A DNA stretch of 64,000 nucleotides, from positions 62,001 through 126,000 of the forward strand of contig NZ_JALJRY010000025.1 in the NCBI RefSeq assembly GCF_024519455.1. The letters run 5' to 3'. Numbering within the stretch: position 1 is the stretch's first letter; each line of letters begins with the position of its first letter. The DNA comes from Streptomyces sp. STR69. GTDB taxonomy: Bacteria; Actinomycetota; Actinomycetes; Streptomycetales; Streptomycetaceae. Under the pieces are notes generated by a model, which did not search any database, was not told where the DNA came from, and worked only from the letters and a program-made list of their open reading frames with translations. Shown piece by piece: positions 8,144-16,132 of this stretch. The translations under genes were made by a program, and so were the position numbers.

Positions 8144-9314
8144 CCTTCGGCCGGTCCCGGTCCCCGGCGCGCAGCACACCCGCGAACACCGCGAGCCCAC
8201 CCGCCAACACCGTCACCAGGCAGAACGACACCACCAGGCTCGTCGCCTGCGCGACCCCGCCGATCAGGCTCGGCGCGATCAGCCCCGAGGTGTAGGTGAT
8301 CGTCGCCACGCCCGCGATGGCCTGGCTCGGGTTGGGCCCGCTGCGACCCGCCGCCGCGAAGCACAGCGGGACGACCACGGCGATGCCGAGACCGAGCAGC
8401 GCGAAGCCGCCCATCGCCAGCGCCGGGCTGTCCGCCACGACGATCAGCAGCCCGCCGCACACGGCCAGCACCCCGCCCGCGCGGACCGTACGCACCGAGC
8501 CGAAGCGGTTCACCACCGCGTCGCCCACCAGTCGGGCCACCGCCATCGTCAGCATGAAACCGGTCGTCGAGGCCGCCGCGAGCCCGGCCGACGTGCCCAG
8601 CTGATCGTGCAGGTACACCGCCGACCAGTCCAGACTGGCCCCCTCCGCGAACACCGCGCAGAAGCCCACCGCGCCGATGAGCAGCGCCGACCGGGGCGGC
8701 AGCGTGAAGCGGGGCGGTGCCTCCTCCTCCACCCCCGGCTGGATGTCGAGCACCCAGCGACAGGCGGTCACGCCGAGCAGGGTGAGGATCACGGCCGCGA
8801 TGAGATGGTGCACGCGCGCGTCCGAACCGAGGTGCGCCGCGAGGGTGCCGCCCGCCGAGCCGATCAGGGCGCCCGCGCTCCACATGCCGTGCAGACTCGA
8901 CATGATCGACTTGTCGAGGAGGCGCTCGATCTCGACCCCGAGCGCGTTCATCGCGACATCGGCCATGCCCGCGCTCGCCCCGTACGTGAACATCGCCAGG
9001 CACAGGGTGACCAGGTTCGGTGCGAGGGACGGCAGCACCAGGGACATCGTCCACAGCGAGATCAGCCCGCGCAGCGCCGTACGGCTGCCGAACCGGTGGG
9101 TGATCCAACCGGCCAGCGGCATCGAGCAGGAGGCGCCGAACGCGCCGAAGGCGAGCGCGAAACCGAGCCAGCCGGCGGCGACGTGCGCATGCTCCTGGAT
9201 CCACGGCACCCGGGTCGCGAACGAGCCGGTGACCGCGCCGTGCACGGTGAAGACGGCCGCCACGGCGTACCGGGCGCGCTTCACCTCGCGTCGGTCGTAG
9301 ACCACTTCGCTCAT
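8103..9314 (-). CDS. MFS transporter, likely repressed by the adjacent ROK protein
   Basis: A 403-residue integral membrane protein with about 12 hydrophobic helices. The MFS signature occurs after helix 2 (ITHRFGSRTALR) and again at VGDAVVNRFGSVRTVR. Such short MFS proteins of the FucP/YbjJ-like group carry sugars or drugs; the cargo is not evident. AGGAGGGG lies before the ATG at 9314. It is divergent from a ROK-family repressor with a perfect 23-bp operator in the 135-bp gap, so sugar-responsive repression is likely. Its 3' end overlaps the thioesterase gene tail to tail by 41 bp. Confidence 0.85.
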   Translation of the reverse strand: MSEVVYDRREVKRARYAVAAVFTVHGAVTGSFATRVPWIQEHAHVAAGWLGFALAFGAFGASCSMPLAGWITHRFGSRTALRGLISLWTMSLVLPSLAPNLVTLCLAMFTYGASAGMADVAMNALGVEIERLLDKSIMSSLHGMWSAGALIGSAGGTLAAHLGSDARVHHLIAAVILTLLGVTACRWVLDIQPGVEEEAPPRFTLPPRSALLIGAVGFCAVFAEGASLDWSAVYLHDQLGTSAGLAAASTTGFMLTMAVARLVGDAVVNRFGSVRTVRAGGVLAVCGGLLIVVADSPALAMGGFALLGLGIAVVVPLCFAAAGRSGPNPSQAIAGVATITYTSGLIAPSLIGGVAQATSLVVSFCLVTVLAGGLAVFAGVLRAGDRDRPKVSAPSAAVPDRQL

Positions 9315-9372
9315 TGTCCGGCCCCTCCTGCCGTTCGGATTCCCGTCCCCGTCCCCACCTGCGCCGCGTAAA

Positions 9373-9395
9373 CTATCAGGAACCCTGCCTGATAG
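9373..9395. promoter_or_regulatory. ROK-type operator, CTATCAGG-N7-CCTGATAG
   Basis: Perfect 8-bp inverted repeat with a 7-bp spacer, midway between the divergent MFS and ROK genes. It resembles, from memory, the operator described for the S. coelicolor ROK regulator RokB (TATCAGG, 7 nt, CCTGATA). Most likely the autoregulatory site that controls both genes. Confidence 0.75.
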
Positions 9396-9449
9396 ATAGA
9401 GAATTACCGGCCGCCCGTCGCGCGCCCCCGATCTGGGAGGATTCCCGGC

Positions 9450-10745
9450 ATGCCCGCATCCCCGAGCACCGCCCGGGCCATCAACGACCGGCTCGCCCTG
9501 CGTCTCCTGCAGCGCGAAGGCCCGCTGACGGCAGGGCAGTTGAAGCAGCTCACCGGACTGTCCAGGCCCACCGTCGCCGACCTCGTCGAACGCCTCACGG
9601 CCTCCGGACTGATCGAGATGGTCGGCGAGTCGGGGGCCCAACGGCGCGGCCCGAACGCCCGGTTGTACGGCATCGTCGGCGACCGCGCCCATCTGGCCGC
9701 GCTGGACGTCCGCCTGGAGAGCGTCTCCGTCCTCGTCTCCGACCTGGTCGGCCGGGTCCTCGCGGAGGCGTCCGTGCCGATCGACGCCGACGCGGGAACG
9801 GGGCCGGCGGTGGAGCAGGCCGTCGCGCTGGTGGAGCGGGCGGTGAAGGAGGCGGGGTCGGGGTCGGGGCCAACTGGGCCTGGCGATAAGGGTGTTCAGC
9901 GCCGCGAGTGGGGCAGTCTGCACACGGTCGGCATCGGCGCACCCGGTCTGATCGACCCGGCCACGGGTGAACTCCGGAACACCACCGGCCTGCCCGCGTG
10001 GCACCGCAGTCTGGTGGGCGCTCTCCAGGAACGGCTGCCCGACGCCCGTGTCGTGGTCGAGAACGAGACCAACCTCGCGGCCCTGGCGGAGATGCGCGAC
10101 GGCGCGGCCCGGGACCGGGACACCTTCGTCCTCCTCTGGCTGGACATGGGCATCGGCGCCGCGGTGGTCCTGGACGGCGTACTGCGCAGGGGGTCGTCCG
10201 GCGGCGCGGGCGAGATCGGCTTCCTGCCGGTGCCGGGCACCCGGGGCATCCCTTCGGCGACGGACTGCGAAGGGGGCTTCCACTCGCTGGCCGGGGCCGC
10301 CGCGGTGCTCGAACTGGCCCGGGAGTGCGGGGTGTTGGGCGTCGGCGGCGCGGGGGAGCGGGCGACCGCGGCGGAGGTCGTGCGGTGGGCGGTCGCGACC
10401 GTGGCCGACGGCGACGCGGAGGCTGTGCCGCCGGACGCCCCGCGAGGCGCCCCCGCTCCCCGGCGGATCCACGCCCGTGCCGCCCGCTTCCTGGACACCC
10501 TCGCCGAGCGCCTCGCCCTCGGTGTCGCGTCCGTCGTCGCGCTGCTGGACCCCGGGTGCGTGGTCCTCGGCGGCGAGGTCGGGCAGGCCGGCGGCGACGA
10601 ACTCGCCGTACGCGTGGCCGAACGGATCGCCCTCATGTCACCCCTGCCCGCAGAGGTGCGTCCCAGCGTGCTCGGCGATGGAGCCGTTCTGCGCGGCGCG
10701 CTGCTGACCGCGCAGGACGGCGCGCAGGACGAGCTGTTCGGCTGA
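9450..10745 (+). CDS. ROK family transcriptional repressor
   Basis: A 431-residue regulator. Residues about 1-75 form a winged helix-turn-helix (ALRLLQREGPLTAGQLKQLTGLSRPTVADLVERL). The rest is a ROK sugar-kinase-like domain, with GIGAPGLIDPATGELRN, VENETNLAALAE, LWLDMGIGAAVVLDG and the GGAGEIGFLP segment. The usual ROK zinc motif, with its Cys-rich CxCGxxGC, is reduced here to a single Cys in ATDCEGGFHSLAG, so metal binding may be lost. GGGAGG is 9 nt before the ATG. It likely represses the divergent MFS gene and itself through 9373-9395 and releases on binding a sugar or sugar phosphate. Confidence 0.88.
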   Translation: MPASPSTARAINDRLALRLLQREGPLTAGQLKQLTGLSRPTVADLVERLTASGLIEMVGESGAQRRGPNARLYGIVGDRAHLAALDVRLESVSVLVSDLVGRVLAEASVPIDADAGTGPAVEQAVALVERAVKEAGSGSGPTGPGDKGVQRREWGSLHTVGIGAPGLIDPATGELRNTTGLPAWHRSLVGALQERLPDARVVVENETNLAALAEMRDGAARDRDTFVLLWLDMGIGAAVVLDGVLRRGSSGGAGEIGFLPVPGTRGIPSATDCEGGFHSLAGAAAVLELARECGVLGVGGAGERATAAEVVRWAVATVADGDAEAVPPDAPRGAPAPRRIHARAARFLDTLAERLALGVASVVALLDPGCVVLGGEVGQAGGDELAVRVAERIALMSPLPAEVRPSVLGDGAVLRGALLTAQDGAQDELFG

Positions 10746-10750
10746 GAGGC

Positions 10751-10786
10751 CCGGCGGTGGGCAAGGGCCGTCGTCACCACCGCCGG
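10751..10786 (+). terminator. hairpin after the ROK gene
   Basis: A perfect 9-bp stem (CCGGCGGTG and CACCGCCGG) with an 18-nt loop, 6 bp after the ROK stop codon. No U-tract, which is usual for Streptomyces terminators. Confidence 0.5.
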
Positions 10787-10953
10787 ACCGGTCCAGGGGT
10801 GTCCCGTCCGGCGATCCGGAAAGGACTAGACCAGATGATCCAGCAGGTGAGGGCCCCTTGAGAAGTCCATCGGCGCTCTCTGTGAGCCAGCCCACACGCT
10901 TCACCTGGATGGACCCTTGCCGGGCGTGGCACACTTGCCCTGTACCAGAAGCA

Positions 10954-11080
10954 GCGCACTCCGGGGTCGGTGAAAGTCCGAACCGGCGGTTACAGTCCGC
11001 GACCCGTCCGCTTCCAGCGGCCGGTTGACCAGGTGAAATTCCTGGACCGACGGTTAAAGTCCGGATGGGAGGCAGTGCGC
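10954..11080 (+). promoter_or_regulatory. FMN riboswitch (RFN element)
   Basis: All conserved RFN blocks occur in order: CGGTGAAAGTCCGAACCGGCGG, AGTCCGCGACCC, GGTTGACCAGGTGAAATTCCTGG, ACCGACGGTTAAAGTCCGGATGGGAGG. Helix P1 is closed by GCGCACT (10954-10960) and AGTGCGC (11074-11080). A possible promoter is TTGCCG 10917-10922 with TGTACC 10941-10946. The 150-nt platform after the aptamer holds a CTGTCG-TCTT-CGACAG hairpin at 11175-11190 and ends at the ribE ribosome site AGGAGG (11218-11223). No U-run is seen, so control is more likely by hiding the ribosome site than by termination. FMN should lower expression of the whole rib operon. Confidence 0.95.
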
Positions 11081-11232
11081 GGCGGGCGGGCATTCGTGCG
11101 CGCCGCCGTATTGGCTTGTCCTGTGTGGACGGGTTCTGTCCGGCGTCGCTCAAGGTGCTTCCGTTCGTTTCATTCTGTCGTCTTCGACAGGCCCCGGAGT
11201 CCGTGCCCCGATGTGGCAGGAGGACCCGGGAA

Positions 11233-11835
11233 GTGTTCACCGGAATCGTCGAAGAGCTGGGTGAGGTCACCGCCGTCGAGAGTCTCGACGACGCCTCCCG
11301 CTTTCGTCTGCGCGGCCCGATCGTCACCGAGGGCGCGAAGCACGGCGACTCCATCGCCGTGAACGGCGTCTGTCTCACCGTCGTCGAGCACGAGGGTGAC
11401 GAGTTCACCGCCGACGTCATGGCCGAGACCCTGAACCGCTCCAGCCTCGGCGCCCTCGCCGTGGGCTCCCGGGTCAACCTCGAACGCCCCATGGCACTCG
11501 GCGCCCGCCTCGGCGGACACATCGTGCAGGGCCATGTCGACGGCACCGGCGCGGTGTTGGAGCGCAAGCCGTCCGAGAACTGGGAGCTCGTCAAGGTCTC
11601 GCTCCCCGCCGACCTCAGGCGCTATGTCGTCGAGAAGGGCTCCATCACCGTCGACGGCATCAGCCTCACCGTCGTCGACGCGGGCCCGGACTACTTCACG
11701 GTCAGCCTCATCCCCACCACCCTCGACCTGACCACGCTCGGCCTCAAGCAGCCCGGCGACCCGGTCAACCTCGAAGTGGACGTCATCGCCAAGTACGTCG
11801 AGCGGCTCATGGGCGACCGCGAGGTGACCCCGTGA
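11233..11835 (+). CDS. ribE: riboflavin synthase, alpha chain
   Basis: A 200-residue protein with the internal duplication typical of riboflavin synthase: the first barrel begins VFTGIVEELGEV and holds GDSIAVNGVCLTV, and the second holds GGHIVQGHVDGTG and GSITVDGISLTVVD. It dismutates two 6,7-dimethyl-8-ribityllumazine molecules to riboflavin. The GTG start at 11233 gives the canonical MFTGIVEE N-terminus and has AGGAGG 9 nt upstream; longer in-frame starts would lie inside the riboswitch leader. The stop overlaps the ribM start (GTGA). Confidence 0.95.
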   Translation: MFTGIVEELGEVTAVESLDDASRFRLRGPIVTEGAKHGDSIAVNGVCLTVVEHEGDEFTADVMAETLNRSSLGALAVGSRVNLERPMALGARLGGHIVQGHVDGTGAVLERKPSENWELVKVSLPADLRRYVVEKGSITVDGISLTVVDAGPDYFTVSLIPTTLDLTTLGLKQPGDPVNLEVDVIAKYVERLMGDREVTP

Positions 11836-12476
11836 ACTGGCTCAACTCCGAGGCCTTCGTCCTGTTCGGCCAGCACATCAAGTGGTCGGACATGATCGGC
11901 AACGTGGTGGGCCTGATCGCTCTGGCCTTCGGCTGGCGGCGCTCGATCTGGAGCTGGCCCACACAGTTCGTCTCGGGCGTGATCCTGTTCGCCGCCTTCG
12001 CCACCGCCCACCTCTCCGGCAGCGCCGGCAAGCAGATCGTCGTCATGGTCGTCGCGGTCTACGGCTGGTGGCAGTGGAACCGCGGCCAGGGCGGCTCCGC
12101 CGACGGACACATCACCCCCCGCTTCGCCACCTGGCGCGAGCGCGCGATCCTGGTCGCCTCCGCCGCCGTGGGAACGGTCGCGGTCGCCGCCCTCTTCAAG
12201 GCGTACCCCTCGCTCTCCTGGGACCCGTGGCCCGACGCCTACATCTTCGTCGGCACGATCGTCGCCATGTACGCCCAGGCCCGCGGCATGGTCGAGTTCT
12301 GGTTCGCCTGGCTCCTCGTCGACCTCGTCGGCGTCCCCCTCAACTTCGCCAACGGCTTCGCCTTCTCCGGCTTCGTCTACGTCATCTACGGCGCACTCGT
12401 CCTGTGGGGCATGCGCGACTGGTGGCTGCGCTCCCGCAAGGTGCCGCAGCCCGTCCTGGAAGGAGCGCCGGCATGA
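11832..12476 (+). CDS. ribM: RibM-like riboflavin transporter (PnuC family)
   Basis: A 214-residue membrane protein with about seven hydrophobic helices and PnuC motifs such as SWPTQFVSGVILF, VYGWWQW and RGMVEFWFAWLLVDLVGVPLNF. PnuC relatives carry nicotinamide riboside or mononucleotide, but the Streptomyces members in FMN-riboswitch operons (RibM of S. davaonensis) import riboflavin and roseoflavin by facilitated diffusion. Its place between ribE and ribBA, coupled by 4-bp overlaps on both sides, supports riboflavin as the cargo. Confidence 0.88.
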   Translation: MNWLNSEAFVLFGQHIKWSDMIGNVVGLIALAFGWRRSIWSWPTQFVSGVILFAAFATAHLSGSAGKQIVVMVVAVYGWWQWNRGQGGSADGHITPRFATWRERAILVASAAVGTVAVAALFKAYPSLSWDPWPDAYIFVGTIVAMYAQARGMVEFWFAWLLVDLVGVPLNFANGFAFSGFVYVIYGALVLWGMRDWWLRSRKVPQPVLEGAPA

Positions 12477-13762
12477 CTGCGGCACCGATCCTGTACAGCA
12501 CCGACGGTTTCGAGGACTTCTCGCTCGACCCGGTCGAGCAGGCCATCGCCGACATCGCGGCCGGCCGTCCGGTCGTGGTCGTCGACGACGAGGACCGCGA
12601 GAACGAGGGCGACCTCGTCATCGCCGCCGAGAAGGCCACCCCCGAGATCATCGCCTTCATGATGAGCGAGTGCCGAGGCCTCATCTGCGCCCCCATGGAG
12701 GGCGACGAGCTGGACCGGCTCCGGCTCCCGCAGATGGTCGAGGACAACACCGAGTCGATGAAGACCGCGTTCACCGTCTCCGTGGACGCGTCCGCCGCCC
12801 ACGGTGTGACCACCGGCATCTCGGCCGCCGACCGCGCGACCACGCTTCAGCTCCTGGCGAGCGGCACCGCCGAGGCCGACGACCTCGTCCGCCCCGGCCA
12901 TGTCTTCCCGCTGCGCGCCCGCTCCGGCGGCGTGCTGGTCCGCAACGGACACACCGAGGCCGCCGTGGACCTCGCCCGCCTCGCGGGCCTGCGCCCGGCC
13001 GGCGCGATCGTCGAGATCGCGGGCGAGGACGGCCGTATGCTCCGCCTCCCCGAACTGATCCCGTTCGCCCGCAAGCACGGCCTGACGATCATCTCCATCG
13101 AGGACCTGATCACCTACCGGCAGACCGCCGAACCCACCGTCCGCCGCGAGGCCGAGGTCCAACTCCCCACCCGCCACGGCCAGTTCACGGCCTACGGCTA
13201 CCGCTCCACCGTCGACGGCGTCGAGCATGTCGCCCTCGTCCACGGCGAGATCGGCGACGGCGAGGACGTCCTCGTCCGCGTCCACTCCGAGTGCCTCACC
13301 GGCGACGTCTTCGACTCCCTGCGCTGCGACTGCGGCCCCCAGCTGGAGACCTCCCTGGAGCGCATCCAGCAGGAGGGCAGGGGAGTGGTGGTCTACCTGC
13401 GCGGCCACGAAGGGCGCGGCATCGGCCTGCTCTCCAAGCTCCGGGCGTACGAACTCCAGGAGCGCGGCCGGGACACCCTCGACGCCAACCTCGAACTCGG
13501 CCTGCCCGCCGACGCCCGGGACTACGGCGCCGGCGCCCAGATCCTGGAGGACCTCGGCGTCCGCAGCCTGCGCCTGATGACCAACAACCCCGACAAGACC
13601 GACGCGCTCGTCCGGCACGGCCTCAAGGTCACCGGCCGCGAACCGATGCCGATACAGGCGGGCGAGCACAACCTCCGCTACCTGCGCACCAAGCGGGACC
13701 GGATGGGCCACGACCTGCCCTGGCTGGACACGGCCCCCGTGTCCACCTGCGGCAACCAGTAA
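12473..13762 (+). CDS. ribBA: bifunctional 3,4-dihydroxy-2-butanone-4-phosphate synthase / GTP cyclohydrolase II
   Basis: A 429-residue fusion. The RibB half (about 1-215) has DDEDRENEGDL, HGVTTGISAADR, RPGHVFPLRARSGGVLVRNGHTEAAVDL. The RibA half has the zinc-binding HSECLTGDVFDSLRCDCGPQL, then GRGVVVYLRGHEGRGIGLLSKLRAYELQ, RDYGAGAQIL and LMTNNPDK. Both active sites look intact, and the RAYELQ tyrosine fits a true cyclohydrolase II rather than the Streptomyces variants that make formamidopyrimidine. The enzyme supplies both branch precursors of riboflavin. ATG 12473 overlaps the ribM stop by 4 bp, with GGAAGGAG upstream. Confidence 0.95.
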   Translation: MTAAPILYSTDGFEDFSLDPVEQAIADIAAGRPVVVVDDEDRENEGDLVIAAEKATPEIIAFMMSECRGLICAPMEGDELDRLRLPQMVEDNTESMKTAFTVSVDASAAHGVTTGISAADRATTLQLLASGTAEADDLVRPGHVFPLRARSGGVLVRNGHTEAAVDLARLAGLRPAGAIVEIAGEDGRMLRLPELIPFARKHGLTIISIEDLITYRQTAEPTVRREAEVQLPTRHGQFTAYGYRSTVDGVEHVALVHGEIGDGEDVLVRVHSECLTGDVFDSLRCDCGPQLETSLERIQQEGRGVVVYLRGHEGRGIGLLSKLRAYELQERGRDTLDANLELGLPADARDYGAGAQILEDLGVRSLRLMTNNPDKTDALVRHGLKVTGREPMPIQAGEHNLRYLRTKRDRMGHDLPWLDTAPVSTCGNQ

Positions 13763-13810
13763 GAGCAACCAGTAAGACCCCTTCAGAAGTCACCGAGGAG
13801 ACAAGAGAAC

Positions 13811-14296
13811 GTGAGCGGCAAGGGTGCACCGGAACTGTCCGTACGCAACGTCGGAGACCTGCGGGTCGCCGTCATCGCGGCGCAGTGGCACGAAAAGGTG
13901 ATGGACGGTCTGGTGGACGGCGCCCTGCGCGCCCTGCACGACCTGGGGATCGACGAGCCGACCCTGCTCCGGGTCCCCGGCAGCTGGGAACTCCCGGTCG
14001 TGGCAAAGGTGTTGGCGGGCCGGGGCTACGACGCGATCGTCGCCCTCGGTGTCGTCATCCGCGGCGGCACCCCGCACTTCGAGTACGTCTGCCAGGGCGT
14101 GATCCAGGGTCTCACCCAGGTCTCCGTCGAGACCGGCGTCCCCGTCGGCATGGGCGTCCTGACCTGCGACACCGAGGAGCAGGCCCTCGACCGGGCGGGC
14201 CTGGAGGGCTCGAACGAGGACAAGGGGCACGAGGCGGTGACGGCGGCCGTGGCGACGGCGGCCACCCTCCGCTCAGTATCTGAACCGTGGCGTTAA
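13811..14296 (+). CDS. ribH: 6,7-dimethyl-8-ribityllumazine synthase
   Basis: A 161-residue lumazine synthase. Visible motifs are VAVIAAQWHEKVMDGLVDGAL (substrate-stacking aromatic), VPGSWELPVVAKVL, ALGVVIRGGTPHFEYVC with the catalytic His, and GVLTCDTEEQALDRAG with the phosphate-site region. It condenses ArP with DHBP to the lumazine used by RibE, usually as a 60-mer or pentamer. GTG 13811 follows GAGGAG. It is 48 bp after ribBA; the riboflavin deaminase/reductase ribD is not in the cluster. Confidence 0.95.
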   Translation: MSGKGAPELSVRNVGDLRVAVIAAQWHEKVMDGLVDGALRALHDLGIDEPTLLRVPGSWELPVVAKVLAGRGYDAIVALGVVIRGGTPHFEYVCQGVIQGLTQVSVETGVPVGMGVLTCDTEEQALDRAGLEGSNEDKGHEAVTAAVATAATLRSVSEPWR

Positions 14297-14330
14297 GCCC
14301 ACGATTGTTTGCAATAGGGTGGGCAGCACC

Positions 14331-14603
14331 ATGTCCAATAAGACGTTCGAGGAGCTCTTCACCGAGCTCCAGCAGAAGGCCGCCACGGGCGACCCCGCCA
14401 CTTCCCGCACCGCAGAGCTGGTCGGCAAGGGCGTCCATGCCATCGGCAAGAAGGTCGTCGAAGAGGCCGCCGAGGTCTGGATGGCCGCCGAGTACGAGGG
14501 CAAGGAGGCGGCTGCCGAGGAGATCTCGCAGCTGCTCTACCACGTCCAGGTGATGATGGTCGCCCGCGGGATCTCGCTGGACGACGTCTACGCCCACCTG
14601 TAA
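14331..14603 (+). CDS. hisE: phosphoribosyl-ATP pyrophosphatase
   Basis: A 90-residue all-helical MazG-fold enzyme. The metal-binding helix reads KKVVEEAAEVWMAAE, followed by EEISQLLYHVQVMMVARGISLDDV, typical of HisE. It removes pyrophosphate from PR-ATP in histidine synthesis. ATG 14331 is preferred over an in-frame GTG at 14319. A TAGGGT hexamer at 14315-14320 could act as a -10 giving a nearly leaderless mRNA, so hisE may have its own promoter besides reading through from ribH, 34 bp upstream. Confidence 0.93.
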   Translation: MSNKTFEELFTELQQKAATGDPATSRTAELVGKGVHAIGKKVVEEAAEVWMAAEYEGKEAAAEEISQLLYHVQVMMVARGISLDDVYAHL

Positions 14604-14649
14604 GCCAGCCCACCCCACCGCAATCTCCCACGCAAAGGAAGCCGACCTC

Positions 14650-15498
14650 ATGCTGCGCATCGCCGTCCCCAACAAGGGTTCCCTGTCAGGACCTGCGGCG
14701 GACATGCTGCATGAGGCCGGCTACCAGCAGCGCCGGGAGTCCAAGGAACTGCGGATCGTCGACCCGGTCAACGAGGTCGAGTTCTTCTACCTCCGCCCCC
14801 GCGACATCGCGATCTACGTCTCCTCCGGCCGCCTCGACATCGGGATCACCGGCCGCGACCTGCTCATCGACTCCGCCGCCTCGGCAGAGGAGATCCTCCC
14901 GCTCGGCTTCGCCCGCTCCACGTTCCGCTTCGCCTCCAAGCCGGGCGCGGCGAGCAGCGTGGCGGACCTCAAGGGCAAGACGGTCGCCACCTCGTACGAG
15001 GGAATCGTCGCGGGGCACCTCGCCGACAACGGCATCGACGCCTCCGTGGTCCACCTCGACGGCGCCGTGGAAACGGCCATCGAACTGGGCGTCGCCGAGG
15101 TCATCGCGGACGTCGTCGAGACCGGCACCAGCCTGCGCAACGCGGGCCTTGAGGTCTTCGGCGAGCCCATCATGAAGTCCGAGGCCGTCGTCATCCGCCG
15201 CAAGGGCGCCGATGTCGAGGAGCCCAAGGTCCAGCAGTTCCTGCGCCGCCTCCAGGGCGTCCTGGTCGCCCGGACGTACGTGATGATGGACTACGACTGC
15301 CGGGTCGAGCAGCTGGAGAAGGCCGTCGCGCTCACCCCCGGCCTGGAGTCCCCGACCGTCTCCCCGCTGCACAACGAGGGCTGGGTCGCCGTCCGCGCGA
15401 TGGTCCCCGCCAAGGAAGCGCAGCGGATCATGGACGACCTGTACGACATCGGCGCCCGGGCCATCCTGACGACGGCCATCCACGCCTGCCGTCTCTGA
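14650..15498 (+). CDS. hisG: ATP phosphoribosyltransferase (long form)
   Basis: A 282-residue HisG of the long, self-regulated class. The catalytic part has LRIAVPNKGSLSGPAADML, the DIAIYVSSGRLDIGITGRDLL segment, and the PRPP loop EVIADVVETGTSLRNAGL. The last 75 or so residues form the ferredoxin-like domain that binds histidine for feedback inhibition (PTVSPLHNEGWVAVRAMV). It condenses ATP with PRPP, the first step of histidine synthesis. AAGGAA lies before the ATG. HisE, acting on its product, is just upstream. Confidence 0.95.
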   Translation: MLRIAVPNKGSLSGPAADMLHEAGYQQRRESKELRIVDPVNEVEFFYLRPRDIAIYVSSGRLDIGITGRDLLIDSAASAEEILPLGFARSTFRFASKPGAASSVADLKGKTVATSYEGIVAGHLADNGIDASVVHLDGAVETAIELGVAEVIADVVETGTSLRNAGLEVFGEPIMKSEAVVIRRKGADVEEPKVQQFLRRLQGVLVARTYVMMDYDCRVEQLEKAVALTPGLESPTVSPLHNEGWVAVRAMVPAKEAQRIMDDLYDIGARAILTTAIHACRL

Positions 15499-15512
15499 GG
15501 AACACGCCGACC

Positions 15513-15956
15513 ATGTCTCAACTGCCCGCCCTGCCGGTCACGTTCCGGCCGGGCCGTACCCGTGCCGTACTGCTCACCGCGGGCGCCGCGATCTTCGTCG
15601 TCATCACGACCGTCGCGCTGCTCCTGGAGCAGCTCGGCCCGGGGGAGAAGCTCAGCTTCGTCTTCACCGGTGCCCTCCTCTTCGCCGTGCTGGCCCTGCT
15701 CGCGCGCGTGAAGGTCGTCGCCGACGAGACCGGTGTCACCGTCGTCAACATCGCCAGCAGGCGCCATCTGGAGTGGGCCGAGATCCTCCAGGTGAACCTG
15801 CGGCCCGGCGACCCCTGGGTTTTCCTCAACCTCAGCGACGGCACCAGCCTCCCCGTGCTCGGCATCCAGCCCGGCATCGCCAAGGAACGGGCCATCGCCG
15901 ACGCGCGCACTCTGAGGGCGCTCGCCGAGGCCCACTCGACAAGGGATCTGCCGTAG
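15513..15956 (+). CDS. PH-domain (PH_6-like) membrane protein
   Basis: A 147-residue protein with two hydrophobic segments at about residues 18-38 and 48-66, then a cytoplasmic bacterial PH-like domain: RVKVVADETGVTVVNIASRRHLEWAEILQVNLRPGDPWVFLNLSDGTSLPVLGIQ in outline. It lies 14 bp after hisG, an arrangement common in actinobacteria, but no histidine-related role is known. Likely cotranscribed with hisEG. Function unknown. Confidence 0.85.
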   Translation: MSQLPALPVTFRPGRTRAVLLTAGAAIFVVITTVALLLEQLGPGEKLSFVFTGALLFAVLALLARVKVVADETGVTVVNIASRRHLEWAEILQVNLRPGDPWVFLNLSDGTSLPVLGIQPGIAKERAIADARTLRALAEAHSTRDLP

Positions 15957-15967
15957 ATGGCCATGTC

Positions 15968-16036
15968 TTGATTAATCTGTTGTCGGTGGCGTTTTTCCTC
16001 ACGCCTCCGCCACCGGTGTTCCCCCCTGTCTTCTGA
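15968..16036 (+). other. possible polyproline leader ORF with embedded hairpin
   Basis: Between the PH gene and the CNNM pair an open stretch ending in TGA at 16036 would encode a peptide ending FFLTPPPPVFPPVF. TTG 15968 or GTG 15986 could start it, but neither has a good ribosome site. A perfect 8-bp stem, CGGTGGCG (15984-15991) with CGCCACCG (16008-16015), lies inside it. It may be a terminator of the his operon, or an attenuator sensing slow translation of proline codons. Speculative; no other feature seen in 15957-16132. Confidence 0.25.
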
Positions 16037-16132
16037 GGCCCCCCTGCTACCCGAGGAGTGACTCCCTCCAGCGATGGACGGATCGTCCTGTAGTACCTGC
16101 GCCGCCCCCTCCCGACATATCGAGGCGGCGGC

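Noticed and set aside
10820..10835. Second dre-like site before the riboswitch
   Set aside because: Only the right half fits the DasR consensus (12 of 16); left half is poor.
15957..15971. Four-residue ORF (MAMS) right after the PH gene
   Set aside because: No ribosome site of its own; too short to judge.
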